64,000 bases of DNA from Chloroflexota bacterium. GTDB taxonomy: Bacteria > Chloroflexota > Anaerolineae > Anaerolineales > Villigracilaceae. Each line of letters opens with the position of its first letter. Positions within the stretch are counted from its first letter, which is position 1. The stretch is taken from NCBI GenBank assembly GCA_016234485.1, contig JACRBL010000036.1, forward strand, positions 147,799 through 211,798. Reading direction: 5' to 3'. The position numbers and the translations under genes are program-made. Below the pieces are notes generated by a model. That model saw nothing but the letters and a program-made list of their open reading frames with translations. It was not told the DNA's origin and searched no databases. Of this stretch, positions 1-8,822 are shown one piece after another.

Positions 1-973
1 CGAGACGGAGGGCCATCGCGCCATCCGCAAGCGTGCAAATCGGCTCCGCCTTCCCCGCGGCGGACGCGACAAAATGACGCGTTTGCGCCAGAAATAGCTG
101 GTTCCGCTCAAACCCCTCGGGCGGCGCGAACGTCTCGACGACGGGCGCGGGCGGGTTGTCGCTAAATGTCCCGAACGCGGCGGGCATCTTGTAGAAATGC
201 AGGATACCGTCGGCGTTGTCCCAGCGGAGAGTCCCGTCCGTGCCGACGATCTCCAGCCGATGCGTGGGCGGACGTTGCACGTAATTCAAATGCACGCCGC
301 CAATCGCGCCGCTCGCGAACTTTAATCCGATCTCGGCCATGTCTTCCACGTCCATTTCCAGCGAGGAGATGTGTCCATTGAACGACCACAGTGAATCCAC
401 TTCCCCGATGAGATAACGCAAATAATCCAACGGATGCGTGAGCGTGCGGATGACGCCCCCGCCCAAGTCCGCTCGGGCCGCGTAACTCTGACGGTAATCC
501 TCCCACGGATGCCACTGCGGCACATACTCGCCCCAATGCGCGTGGACGGTTAACACTTTGCCGACCGCGCCTGCCCGAATCAGTTCACGCGCCTTGTTGA
601 GTGTGGGATGATAACGAAATTGGAATCCCACCAAAATTTTGCTTCCGCTTTTTTCAGCGGCCTTTTGCAAAACATCGAGTCGATCCAACGAATCAGAAAC
701 TGGCTTCTCCAGCAGAATCGCGCGACCCGCCTCCGCGGCAGGGATGGCGACATCGAGATGCAACGCGGTCGGGTTCGCCACAATCACAGCGTCGGGCTTG
801 TGCTTCGTCAACGCGGCGTGGATGTCTGTCTCGACAGGGTAGCCCGCGAGTTCGTCATCGGGCAAGGTGGCACGATGGCTTCGCAAAAGCACGATGTCTT
901 TTTCGCCCAACGCAATCAAGTTGCGGAAATGTCGTCGTCCGATGGAGCCGAGGCCAGCAATGAGGAATTTCAT
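1..973 (-). CDS. Gfo/Idh/MocA-family oxidoreductase (C-terminus beyond the window edge)
   Basis: Reverse-strand frame open to the window edge, starts MKFLIAGLGSIGRRHFRNLIALGEKDIVLLRSH (Rossmann GxGxxG) and contains ILLEKPVSDS. Absent from the ORF track because it has no stop in the window. Confidence 0.88.
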   Translation of the reverse strand, partial: MKFLIAGLGSIGRRHFRNLIALGEKDIVLLRSHRATLPDDELAGYPVETDIHAALTKHKPDAVIVANPTALHLDVAIPAAEAGRAILLEKPVSDSLDRLDVLQKAAEKSGSKILVGFQFRYHPTLNKARELIRAGAVGKVLTVHAHWGEYVPQWHPWEDYRQSYAARADLGGGVIRTLTHPLDYLRYLIGEVDSLWSFNGHISSLEMDVEDMAEIGLKFASGAIGGVHLNYVQRPPTHRLEIVGTDGTLRWDNADGILHFYKMPAAFGTFSDNPPAPVVETFAPPEGFERNQLFLAQTRHFVASAAGKAEPICTLADGAMALRL

Positions 974-989
974 ATCCAAAACCTTTTTG

Positions 990-1057
990 GACACGGATTT
1001 ACACGGATAACAAAAAGAAAATCCGTGTCCGTCCGCGTAATCCGTGAAATCCGTGTA
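990..1057. repeat. 9-10-bp inverted array (CACGGATTT / ATCCGTGAA)
   Basis: ACACGGATTT|ACACGGATAA ... GTCCGCGTA|ATCCGTGAA|ATCCGTGTA. Confidence 0.83.
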
Positions 1058-1067
1058 CCGAATTAAC

Positions 1068-2096
1068 CTACCAGTTCAAATCCTTCTCGTACTTCCACTT
1101 CACCAACATCTCACCCGCGACCTCTTTGAAGACGGCCTTATCGCGCGCGGTGAAGAGACGTGACCAGTTGCCAGCCTGTCCCTTCGGGAGGAAGGAGGAG
1201 ATGTCGCCGTTGCGTTGGGCCTGCCACTCCTCGTCGGGATTGGAGGACATTTCGGCCTGGATATCGTTCGCCAGCGATTTGCTGATTTTCTTCGCGCCGA
1301 GGAACGTCCAGAGTTTGGTCATCTCATCGAAGGGCGTCGAGAGCAAGTCTTCGTAGCGCATGCCGAAATAGTATTCGCCAAACAGTCGGCGGGCTTCGTC
1401 TTCGGTTTCGTGCAGGTTGGCAACCCAGCCCGAGGCGACGCGGCGGATGAAGGTCTCGGTGAAGATGGAGCGGCGGCCGTCGCTGAAGGGGGCCGAGTCC
1501 GTCCGAAGGTCCGAGAGGATGCGTTTGTCGTCGGCGGTCAGAAACTTGGATTCCTCCACGAAGTTGCGGAAGCGTTCCGAGGTCAGCACGTCGCGTCCGT
1601 CGCGGACGATGTAAACCAGTTTCGCGTCGGGGTAGACGGCGTGCATGTCGCGCACGGCCTGACCGTGGATGGTGGACGAGGGGCTTTTGTCGCCGACGAT
1701 GCTTTTGCCTTCGCGGGCGGCGTCGCGTTCGAGGATCACATCCGCGGCGGCGCGCAGGACGAGGGGCGAGAGGTCGCGTCCCTGATTCCAGCGGTTGGAC
1801 TTGCGCGTCAACCACTCCTCCGCGTCGGGCGTGTTGACCAGCGATTTGAGGAGGGGGTGGCGCGTGAAGAAGTGCGCCTGATAGTTGCAATGCACATCGG
1901 GGTGCAGGCGGACGAGGCGCATGAGGAGCGTTGTTCCCGAACGGGCGTGGCCGAAGATGAAGAATTTTTCGCGCGGGAAGAACTGCTTGATCTCCGCAAC
2001 TTCCTCGTCTGTAATGGCGGGGATGGGGTTGCGGTGTTTCTTTTTGGGGTCGCCCTTGAGGAGGATGCGGGCGGCGGATTTGAGACGGGAAAACAT
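1068..2096 (-). CDS. Sulfotransferase family protein
   Basis: FIFGHARSGTTLLMRLVRLHPDV (PAPS-binding P-loop type) and VYIVRDGRDVLTSE motif. Confidence 0.87.
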   Translation of the reverse strand: MFSRLKSAARILLKGDPKKKHRNPIPAITDEEVAEIKQFFPREKFFIFGHARSGTTLLMRLVRLHPDVHCNYQAHFFTRHPLLKSLVNTPDAEEWLTRKSNRWNQGRDLSPLVLRAAADVILERDAAREGKSIVGDKSPSSTIHGQAVRDMHAVYPDAKLVYIVRDGRDVLTSERFRNFVEESKFLTADDKRILSDLRTDSAPFSDGRRSIFTETFIRRVASGWVANLHETEDEARRLFGEYYFGMRYEDLLSTPFDEMTKLWTFLGAKKISKSLANDIQAEMSSNPDEEWQAQRNGDISSFLPKGQAGNWSRLFTARDKAVFKEVAGEMLVKWKYEKDLNW

Positions 2097-2137
2097 TCAA
2101 TTTGCTCCAAAATTGTGGTGGCAGATTTATATCACAT

Positions 2138-3118
2138 TCAAATTTCATTCAACGGTTCAAATAAACAGATGTCACGAAGGTCCCCTTCAAACGATTTCTT
2201 GTTTGTCAAAGTAGCGCGATAATATTCAAAAAAGGTGTCTCTTCTTTTATGAGAAAGGCTATTCCAAAACGCAGGAGACAAAACAAAATTATCAGTAAAA
2301 CCAACGATCTTTTCAGATAATAGCCATAAACGGCGCTTGAGGGAAGAATTTAAGATGGCTTGCGTCTCCGGGCTTAGAAATTTTGCGTCCTCCGTTAGAT
2401 AAGAAAAAACAACATGGGTTTCGTTCTTTGATGGAATAACGTTCAAGGCTATCCAAGGAATTTGATTGCGCTCAGGTATCAAAATTTCTAGCCAGTAAAG
2501 CGAACTAACGGCAACTGTTGGTTTGTGATGCCTAAAAGAAAATTTCTCATGCGACAAAATATCATATCGTTTGGCTAAATAGGCTTCATCATATACTGCC
2601 TTGTATTGATGAAGTATCCATGTTCGCATTAGCGATTGCATTACGAGATCCATAGCGGAATCGCCTGGTTGATGACTGGCTCTGCCAAATTCCACTAGAC
2701 TTTCATACATTTTCTGAAGTCTCGTGGCCTCCGAAACCATTTCATGGAATCTTTTAACCGTCGCCCTATATCCAAACAGGAAAAGTTGTTGCGGATTATC
2801 AAGTTCAACTTCAAAATCTTCGATCGGCGAGAATATTTCATTATCATGTGTTGCGCACAATCCTTTAAAAATAGTTGCGTCTTTTCTCCCAACTTTTTTA
2901 AATTCCACTATTGGAGCGCCATCTTTTCCATCAAAGCGTAATTGTGGCATTATTACGTGATCATTCAAGCATAGAACATCTAGAACTCGCTTATCTTGAA
3001 TAGAATGTGCCCTGATAGGCACAGAGTTGCAATTACCTCCAGGAGCCCAACAATGATCTTTGGAAGCCTTGAGATTTTTAAAAAAAGCATTACGCAGGGA
3101 ATTATCGGTATCCAACAT
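2138..3118 (-). CDS. Hypothetical protein with putative HNH/treble-clef-like Cys/His motif
   Basis: 326 aa ORF; CWAPGGNCNSVPIRAHSIQ followed by LCATHDNEIF. Clearly AT-richer than flanks. Confidence 0.65.
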   Translation of the reverse strand: MLDTDNSLRNAFFKNLKASKDHCWAPGGNCNSVPIRAHSIQDKRVLDVLCLNDHVIMPQLRFDGKDGAPIVEFKKVGRKDATIFKGLCATHDNEIFSPIEDFEVELDNPQQLFLFGYRATVKRFHEMVSEATRLQKMYESLVEFGRASHQPGDSAMDLVMQSLMRTWILHQYKAVYDEAYLAKRYDILSHEKFSFRHHKPTVAVSSLYWLEILIPERNQIPWIALNVIPSKNETHVVFSYLTEDAKFLSPETQAILNSSLKRRLWLLSEKIVGFTDNFVLSPAFWNSLSHKRRDTFFEYYRATLTNKKSFEGDLRDICLFEPLNEI

Positions 3119-3128
3119 TTGCTTGTTA

Positions 3129-3560
3129 TTATCTTTTCCAGTTCAACATGACCAACCCGACCAGACAAACGAAAATCCCAGCGATATTGACCCACGAGAT
3201 CTTGTCCTTGAAAAGGAGAATCGCGATCGGGACGAGGATCAGCGCGGCTGTCACTGTGACCAGCGGGGCGGCGATGCCCAGGTTCCAGCCGGCGCGGTAC
3301 ATGAGCAGGTAGCCAAATTCGATGCCAACGACCGCGGCGGAGAGTCCGAGGCTGGCCCAATTGAGTTTGCCGAGTTCGGTCGCGAGGCTGTTTTGAATGG
3401 GGAAGAAAAAGAAGGTGAGCAGGGTGACGATGAACGCGACAGCATAGGTCACCAAAAGGGAGACGGTGAAATTCACGTCCTCGGGTGTGCTTTTGGCGAC
3501 GAAATGATATAGCGCGCTGGACGCGATGGCAAGGGCGATGGAGAAGTAGAACAAAAACAT
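3129..3560 (-). CDS. EamA/DMT-type small membrane transporter
   Basis: Four hydrophobic helices, LGIAAPLVTVTAALILVPIAILLFKDKISWVNIAGIFVCLVGLVML (EamA-like). Start chosen at MFLFYFS. Confidence 0.72.
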   Translation of the reverse strand: MFLFYFSIALAIASSALYHFVAKSTPEDVNFTVSLLVTYAVAFIVTLLTFFFFPIQNSLATELGKLNWASLGLSAAVVGIEFGYLLMYRAGWNLGIAAPLVTVTAALILVPIAILLFKDKISWVNIAGIFVCLVGLVMLNWKR

Positions 3561-3568
3561 GTTGTTTA

Positions 3569-3611
3569 GTCGCATAGTTTGATGGTCTGATAGTCTCATA
3601 GTCCATCCGTC
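3569..3611. repeat. 8-bp tandem array O1 (GTCNNATA)
   Basis: GTCGCATA|GTTTGATG|GTCTGATA|GTCTCATA|GTCCATCC|GTC, phase runs into palindromic repeat A. Confidence 0.88.
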
Positions 3612-3697
3612 ATTGCGAGGATGATCTTCCCGAAGCAATCTCCTCTCGCGGCGCGGGGATTGCTTCGTCGGGAAGAGCGCCCTCCTCGCAATGACGG
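3607..3697. repeat. CGTCATTGCGAG palindromic repeat, copy A
   Basis: CCGTCATTGCGAGG...GAAGCAATCTCC...GGGGATTGCTTC...CCTCGCAATGACGG. Confidence 0.92.
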
Positions 3698-3727
3698 AAT
3701 ACGCTAGAGAAGGTGAATCAAAAACCT

Positions 3728-5251
3728 TTAGGGTCTTTGATCGTTTACCAGAGCGATCTGGGCGAGCAATTCTTCTTTCAGCGCTTTGGCTTTGGACGAA
3801 ACGTCCATCAGGTTGGTCATTTCTTCGGGGTCGTGATCGAGGTCGTACAGTTCAAAGCCTTCGGGGTGATCGCCATAGGATGTGTTGTAGATCAATTTAT
3901 CCTTGCCCTTAAGGAGCATGAAGGTGGCGTGCGTGAGCGGCTGGAAGGCGGAGTTGGTTTTGGCCTCCACAGCGTAGATCCCGCGCGAGGGGTCCGCGTC
4001 CGCTCCCAGTCCAGGGAGGAGGCGACCTTCGGTCCACGAGGGGATGTCCGCGCCAGCGAGGTGAAGGATCGTGGGCAGGATGTCCACATTGGAGGTGGGC
4101 GTGAAGTAATCCTGGCGGGAGGTTTGCCCGGGCGAGGAAACGATCAACGGGATGTGAACCAGCGTCTCGTAGAGCAGGGGCGTGATGTGGGTGTCTACGC
4201 CGCGCTCGAAAGATTCGCCGTGGTCGGAGGTGACGATGATGTGGGAGGTATCGAGGAGACCGCGGCGCTCCCAGGCGTCCATCAGACGGCCGAACTCCGC
4301 GTCCACGTTGGCGATGTAGCGGTCATAGGCCTGACGTCGGAGGGTGAGCGCGCTTTGGGGAATGCCGCTTCCCAACGGATGCAGGGGTTTCTTCGGCGGC
4401 TTCCAACCGTCTTTGAAAAGTTCCGCAAACTCGGGGGTGGGACTATACGGCGCGTGAGGCGCCCATAAATGAAGATAGGCCATGAACGGCTGGGGGAGGC
4501 CCTCGATGGTTTCGCGAATCCCGTCGAACACATCGCTCAGACGAAAGACCATGGAATAATTGGATATGCGCGGCAGGCCGTTGGGATAATCGTGCGCGGC
4601 GTTCTGGGCGATGGCCACCTCGCGTCGGAAAAGCAGACGTTCGAGCGTACCGAACAACAACGAGGCGGGGGTGTCGCTGTTGGAGGTCATAAAGTCGTCG
4701 TAGGCGCGGTAGGCCGCGTTGAGGTCGTTGGGGAACGCGCCGCCCAAGACCTGTTCCGCCGCGCTGAATTTGCCAGGCGCGAGATAGGAATCCAGCGAGT
4801 GGACAAATGGGTTGAGGATGTAATTCGCCCACACGTTTTGAGTGTAGGCAAGACGGAAATAGTCATCGCCGAGCAGGGTGAAAATATTTCGGTCCGCGAA
4901 CGAGGGCGCGACCGAAGATGACATGTTGATGGCGCGGTGCGTCCACGGATAGGTTCCCGTCAGGATGGAGGCTGTGCCTGGGGAGGTAAAATTCCCGCCT
5001 GCGTAGTGGGCGTGATAGACGTTGGCGCGCTCGGCGAAGCGTTCAAAATTTGGCGTGGTCTTGCGATGGTATCCATATAGCGACAGGTCGCGGGCGGTCA
5101 TGGCATCCAGGATCAGGAGGATGATGTTTGGTTTGTCGCCACGCAACGCCGCGCGGATGGGACGGACGCGTGAATTTAATGCGGAAAGGACGGCTCCGCC
5201 CGCGCCTGCCAATGTTAGTTTTAAGAAGTCTCTTCGGGAAATATTTTTCAT
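3728..5251 (-). CDS. Sulfatase-fold (alkaline phosphatase superfamily) protein with Tat-like signal
   Basis: N-terminal SRRDFLKLTLAGAGG; NIILLILDAMTARDLSLYGY; VTSDHGESFERG metal-site motif. Confidence 0.85.
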   Translation of the reverse strand: MKNISRRDFLKLTLAGAGGAVLSALNSRVRPIRAALRGDKPNIILLILDAMTARDLSLYGYHRKTTPNFERFAERANVYHAHYAGGNFTSPGTASILTGTYPWTHRAINMSSSVAPSFADRNIFTLLGDDYFRLAYTQNVWANYILNPFVHSLDSYLAPGKFSAAEQVLGGAFPNDLNAAYRAYDDFMTSNSDTPASLLFGTLERLLFRREVAIAQNAAHDYPNGLPRISNYSMVFRLSDVFDGIRETIEGLPQPFMAYLHLWAPHAPYSPTPEFAELFKDGWKPPKKPLHPLGSGIPQSALTLRRQAYDRYIANVDAEFGRLMDAWERRGLLDTSHIIVTSDHGESFERGVDTHITPLLYETLVHIPLIVSSPGQTSRQDYFTPTSNVDILPTILHLAGADIPSWTEGRLLPGLGADADPSRGIYAVEAKTNSAFQPLTHATFMLLKGKDKLIYNTSYGDHPEGFELYDLDHDPEEMTNLMDVSSKAKALKEELLAQIALVNDQRP

Positions 5252-5391
5252 GAGTTTAGATACCGTGTTTAGTCAGCAGTTGGACTGCTGACGGCTCGCA
5301 GTACAACTGCTCGCGAACTTTGAAAGGAGGGGGTTGCTTCGGGAAGATCGCCATCGCAACGACAATCATATAACTCATGTTTTTCATAGCC

Positions 5392-5940
5392 TTATCCCAA
5401 ATTCCGCAGGATCATGGTCACGAGGCCAAGGATGCCGAGGGGAAGGAAGATGTAAAGGAAAATGAGAAACCTGTCCGCAAGGGATTCGAGGATGCGGCGG
5501 GCGAGGGGGACGCGTCCCGCGAAGTAGGCCAGCGCGCAAATCCCTGCGAGCGCCCAGGGCGTGATGTTGACCATCGCGGTTGGATAATCGGTCTTCGACT
5601 GAAATTGAAATGCGAAAAACATGACGTAGCCTAGTCCAAGCAGGACGAGGGTCGCGCCGCGGGCGACGAAGGCTTCGCCAAACCAAAGCCTGGGAAGGAT
5701 GGCTGCCAGCAAGACGATTCCAAAAATTACAGCCGCGCTTTCCAAAAAGGTGGTGGCAAAGGAATAGGCCAGAGTCACAAGTAGATCGGACACCCGCTGA
5801 AAATAGACCCACCCAGAGAGTTTCCAGGAGAAATGTCCCAGCATCCAAAAATTCAAAATGGAAAGACCCATTGCATAAACGGGCATCCATTCGCGCGTGG
5901 ACGGAAATCGGTCGCGAACCCAGACGATGAAGCGGCGCAT
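5392..5940 (-). CDS. Integral membrane protein, unknown function
   Basis: 182 aa with several hydrophobic segments; ends at the start codon of the upstream gene (translational coupling likely). Confidence 0.7.
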   Translation of the reverse strand: MRRFIVWVRDRFPSTREWMPVYAMGLSILNFWMLGHFSWKLSGWVYFQRVSDLLVTLAYSFATTFLESAAVIFGIVLLAAILPRLWFGEAFVARGATLVLLGLGYVMFFAFQFQSKTDYPTAMVNITPWALAGICALAYFAGRVPLARRILESLADRFLIFLYIFLPLGILGLVTMILRNLG

Positions 5941-7391
5941 TATCCGAGAACCTTAAGGATGAATTCCGCCGTGCGTTTGCCAGCGCTTGCATCGGTGAAT
6001 GTAATTTCATCTTCCACGAATTTGCGGCGTTCTTTTGAATCGACGGTTCGATCTTTGAGATAAAGATTCAAAGCATCGCGCAATTCGTTCTCGTCTTTGG
6101 CCACGCGTCCCGCTTGGGCGAGACGGAAGCGTTGATGCGTCGGCCAGTCGCCGATCTCTTTGAGGGAGAGGGAGAATTTCCTCGGCTTGTTCCACCCGCC
6201 GGGGACGTCGATCGTCGCGGCGATCATCGGCGTATCGTGGACGGCGGTCTCGACCAGCATCGTCGAGTAGACGGTCACCACCACGTCGGAATATGCCATC
6301 ATCGAAGACTTCTCGTCCATGTCTTCGCCGCCGTAGTAGCCGAGCGATCCGCCCAACGCCACGGGCTGGACAACGTGGACGTGGGGATATTTTTTCTCAA
6401 GCTCGAAGACGCGCTGACGTTCGTCTGCAAAGATTTTCGGCTTATCTTGAAAATGACTCGGATGCAGGCGGATCAACAACTGCGAAGGTTCCGCCAGCGC
6501 ATCAGACGAGACCAGTTTCGCCAGCGCTTCGATGTTGGGATAGTTCGGCGCAAAGTGGACGAAACTGCTGGCGTAGGAAATTAACTTCCGTTGCGGGTCG
6601 AGGCCGTGTAGTTTGAAATACTCGTCGCGCGGCATGAGCCACTGCTTGCGGAAATACCCATCGTAGGAGGGGATGCCGCCGATGTGGACGCGTTCCGGAT
6701 TCCAGTCCGAGCCGAGGACCAACTCGTCCTTTTGCAGTTGCGACCAGCACGTTGCCCACTGTACGTCCGCGCCGCTGATGTTGTACGAGGAGGAATTGTC
6801 CCAGCCGACGATGACGGTCATATTCGGGATGCCGCGTCGGGCGGACTCGCGCAGGAGATAGCGGTCCATGCGCCAACCTGGAGTCGAAGCGATGACGAGG
6901 TCGGGTTGGTATTTGTCGAAGAGGTCGGCGTAGAGATTCGGCGTGAAGCGATTTTGTGCCTTGACCAAATATTTGCGCGCCCACGAAAAATTCCGCAGGA
7001 GGAAGGTCGCGAGCGCCGCGGGAATCCAAACGCCAAGGCGGAACTTCCAGCCGTTCTCGGCCCAGACCTCCCAGATGTGGCTGTCCATGGCTTCGGTGTT
7101 GATGCGGCGCGAGCCTCCGATGCGGCGCAGGTAGGCGAGGAGCCATTGGAGGCGGGGGGAGACTTTTTTGGCGTAGTCGTTGGCTTGGGTGAGGCGGAGG
7201 CTTTCAAAGGTGATCTGATTATTGCGTATTGCGTATTGCGTAAAACGTGCGGCAAGTTTTTCGACAAGCGCGTCGTCGGTGAGGAGGATGATGTCAATGT
7301 CCGCGTTGAGAAGCGTCGGGATGACGTCGCTTTGGAGGAAGTAGATGATTGCCATGCCGTGGTCGGCGGAGATGAAGATGCGTTTGGTCAT
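5940..7391 (-). CDS. Capsule/CDP-glycerol-type glycosyltransferase-like protein
   Basis: MTKRIFISADHGMAIIYFLQSDVIPTLL; VIVGWDNSSSYN; LLIRLHPSH; DVVVTVYSTMLVETAVHDTPMIA, typical of GT-B capsule/teichoic-type enzymes. Confidence 0.7.
   Translation of the reverse strand: MTKRIFISADHGMAIIYFLQSDVIPTLLNADIDIILLTDDALVEKLAARFTQYAIRNNQITFESLRLTQANDYAKKVSPRLQWLLAYLRRIGGSRRINTEAMDSHIWEVWAENGWKFRLGVWIPAALATFLLRNFSWARKYLVKAQNRFTPNLYADLFDKYQPDLVIASTPGWRMDRYLLRESARRGIPNMTVIVGWDNSSSYNISGADVQWATCWSQLQKDELVLGSDWNPERVHIGGIPSYDGYFRKQWLMPRDEYFKLHGLDPQRKLISYASSFVHFAPNYPNIEALAKLVSSDALAEPSQLLIRLHPSHFQDKPKIFADERQRVFELEKKYPHVHVVQPVALGGSLGYYGGEDMDEKSSMMAYSDVVVTVYSTMLVETAVHDTPMIAATIDVPGGWNKPRKFSLSLKEIGDWPTHQRFRLAQAGRVAKDENELRDALNLYLKDRTVDSKERRKFVEDEITFTDASAGKRTAEFILKVLG
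7221..7248. repeat. Intragenic 7-bp array (ATTGCGT)
   Basis: ATTGCGT x3 then AAAACGT, inside the glycosyltransferase-like CDS. Confidence 0.85.
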
Positions 7392-7434
7392 TTGGTCGGG
7401 TGGTCTTGTGGTCGGGTGGTCTTGTGGTCGCTAT
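7387..7434. repeat. 8-bp tandem array O2
   Basis: GTCATTTG|GTCGGGTG|GTCTTGTG|GTCGGGTG|GTCTTGTG|GTCGCTAT. Confidence 0.93.
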
Positions 7435-7919
7435 CGCATTACACCAAAATAAAACGCCAAACCCAACGCGACGAAAATCAACAGCCAGGTTCTCGCGCTC
7501 GCAAGCAGGCGTCTCCATTCCTCTTTGTTGAAGATCAGGATTCGCAAAACGGCCTTGAAGTTGTTGACAAGGCTCGTCAACAGCAGGCTGACGACTGCAA
7601 GCGAGATGACCACGCCCCAGGCCGCGGCTGAGCGGACCATTTCCAATTGCAGGTCTATGAAAGTACGCAGAGCCGGGACGGTAAAGACGGGGATACCGAG
7701 CATCCGAACCATGTGCCCATTGCAAAACATGGGATCCAAGCCAAGTTGGTTGAGGATCAGGTAATCGCAGGTGGCATAGAATTTAAATGCCTGTGCAAGG
7801 ATCGGGGCGAAAACAAAATAGACCGCCACGGAAAGGATGACAATCATGATGAGAGGGCGATTCCACACAAAGAGAACGCCCGACCAGACCCCATTCCCCA
7901 ACCGTTTTAAATTTGACAT
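7431..7919 (-). CDS. Integral membrane protein, unknown function
   Basis: 162 aa, multiple transmembrane stretches; its TAG stop lies in an octamer repeat array. Confidence 0.65.
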   Translation of the reverse strand: MSNLKRLGNGVWSGVLFVWNRPLIMIVILSVAVYFVFAPILAQAFKFYATCDYLILNQLGLDPMFCNGHMVRMLGIPVFTVPALRTFIDLQLEMVRSAAAWGVVISLAVVSLLLTSLVNNFKAVLRILIFNKEEWRRLLASARTWLLIFVALGLAFYFGVMR

Positions 7920-7955
7920 GTTACGACTCCAATGCGTTGTTTCGGCAAGTATATC

Positions 7956-8774
7956 TCAACAACCCGCCGCATCCACTTTCCAGATCAAATATCCCTTCGC
8001 CAGCCATTTCTTTTTCACATCCACCTTGAATCCCTTCGCGGACAGGGCCTCCGCGGCGGCGATGAACCATTGGCGCAGGCCGAAGGTCTTGGCGTGCGCG
8101 GTCTCTGCGGCGGACCGCTTCCAGGCTTCAAAGAAATCGTGGATCGGCTCGCCCGGCACAACGCGGTGGATATAATTCTTGGGCAGGATGGTTTGGAAAT
8201 CCTCGACGTCGAATCCCAGGCGGAAGTTGGTGCTGAAGACCAACGCCTCGCGCGACCACGCGCGGGCCTCCGTCATTCGGACGAGGTTGGCGGCCCACAA
8301 TTGGCCGAACGGCGTGGATGTCCCTTCGATCATCAGCCCGCCGGGCAAAACATATTCCGCAAGTCTCTCATACGCAGGAGTGAAGTCTTTCTCTTCATAT
8401 TGACGCAACACATTGAAGGCGCGGATCAAGCGCACGTGCTCGCCCGCTTTCATCGGCAGGTTGAATCCGCCAAGACGGAAGTGGGTGCGCGCGTCGGCGA
8501 AGGGAAGCGCGGCATCGACGCGTTCCTTGTCAATTTCCACGCCAAGGATGGGGAGATTGGGGTTCACGCGTCGGAAGCGGGCGGCGCTTTCGAGCGTGGT
8601 GCGCGCGTCGAAGCCGTACCCGAGGTCAACGAACAGGGAGGCCGCGAACCGCCCATCGGTCCGAGTGAGAAGCGAAGGTTCGTAAAGTAGGAGAAAGTTA
8701 TCGGCGCGGCGGAGTCGGTTGGATGCGGTCTTGCCGCGGGTGGGCTGTCCCTCTGGTTTTTGGACGCGTGGCAT
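7956..8774 (-). CDS. SAM-dependent methyltransferase-like protein
   Basis: FVDLGYGFDARTTLESA ... PILGVEIDKERVDAAL ... IRAFNVLRQYEE resembles class I methyltransferase motifs. Confidence 0.62.
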   Translation of the reverse strand: MPRVQKPEGQPTRGKTASNRLRRADNFLLLYEPSLLTRTDGRFAASLFVDLGYGFDARTTLESAARFRRVNPNLPILGVEIDKERVDAALPFADARTHFRLGGFNLPMKAGEHVRLIRAFNVLRQYEEKDFTPAYERLAEYVLPGGLMIEGTSTPFGQLWAANLVRMTEARAWSREALVFSTNFRLGFDVEDFQTILPKNYIHRVVPGEPIHDFFEAWKRSAAETAHAKTFGLRQWFIAAAEALSAKGFKVDVKKKWLAKGYLIWKVDAAGC

Positions 8775-8822
8775 GGTTTCAAAATGGGACTCCGGGCCAG
8801 AGGCCCGGAGTCCCGCGTGATG

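Noticed and set aside
3607-3697. Palindromic repeat as an IS element remnant
   Set aside because: No transposase ORF and no clear target-site duplication; better described as a REP/MITE-like repeat.
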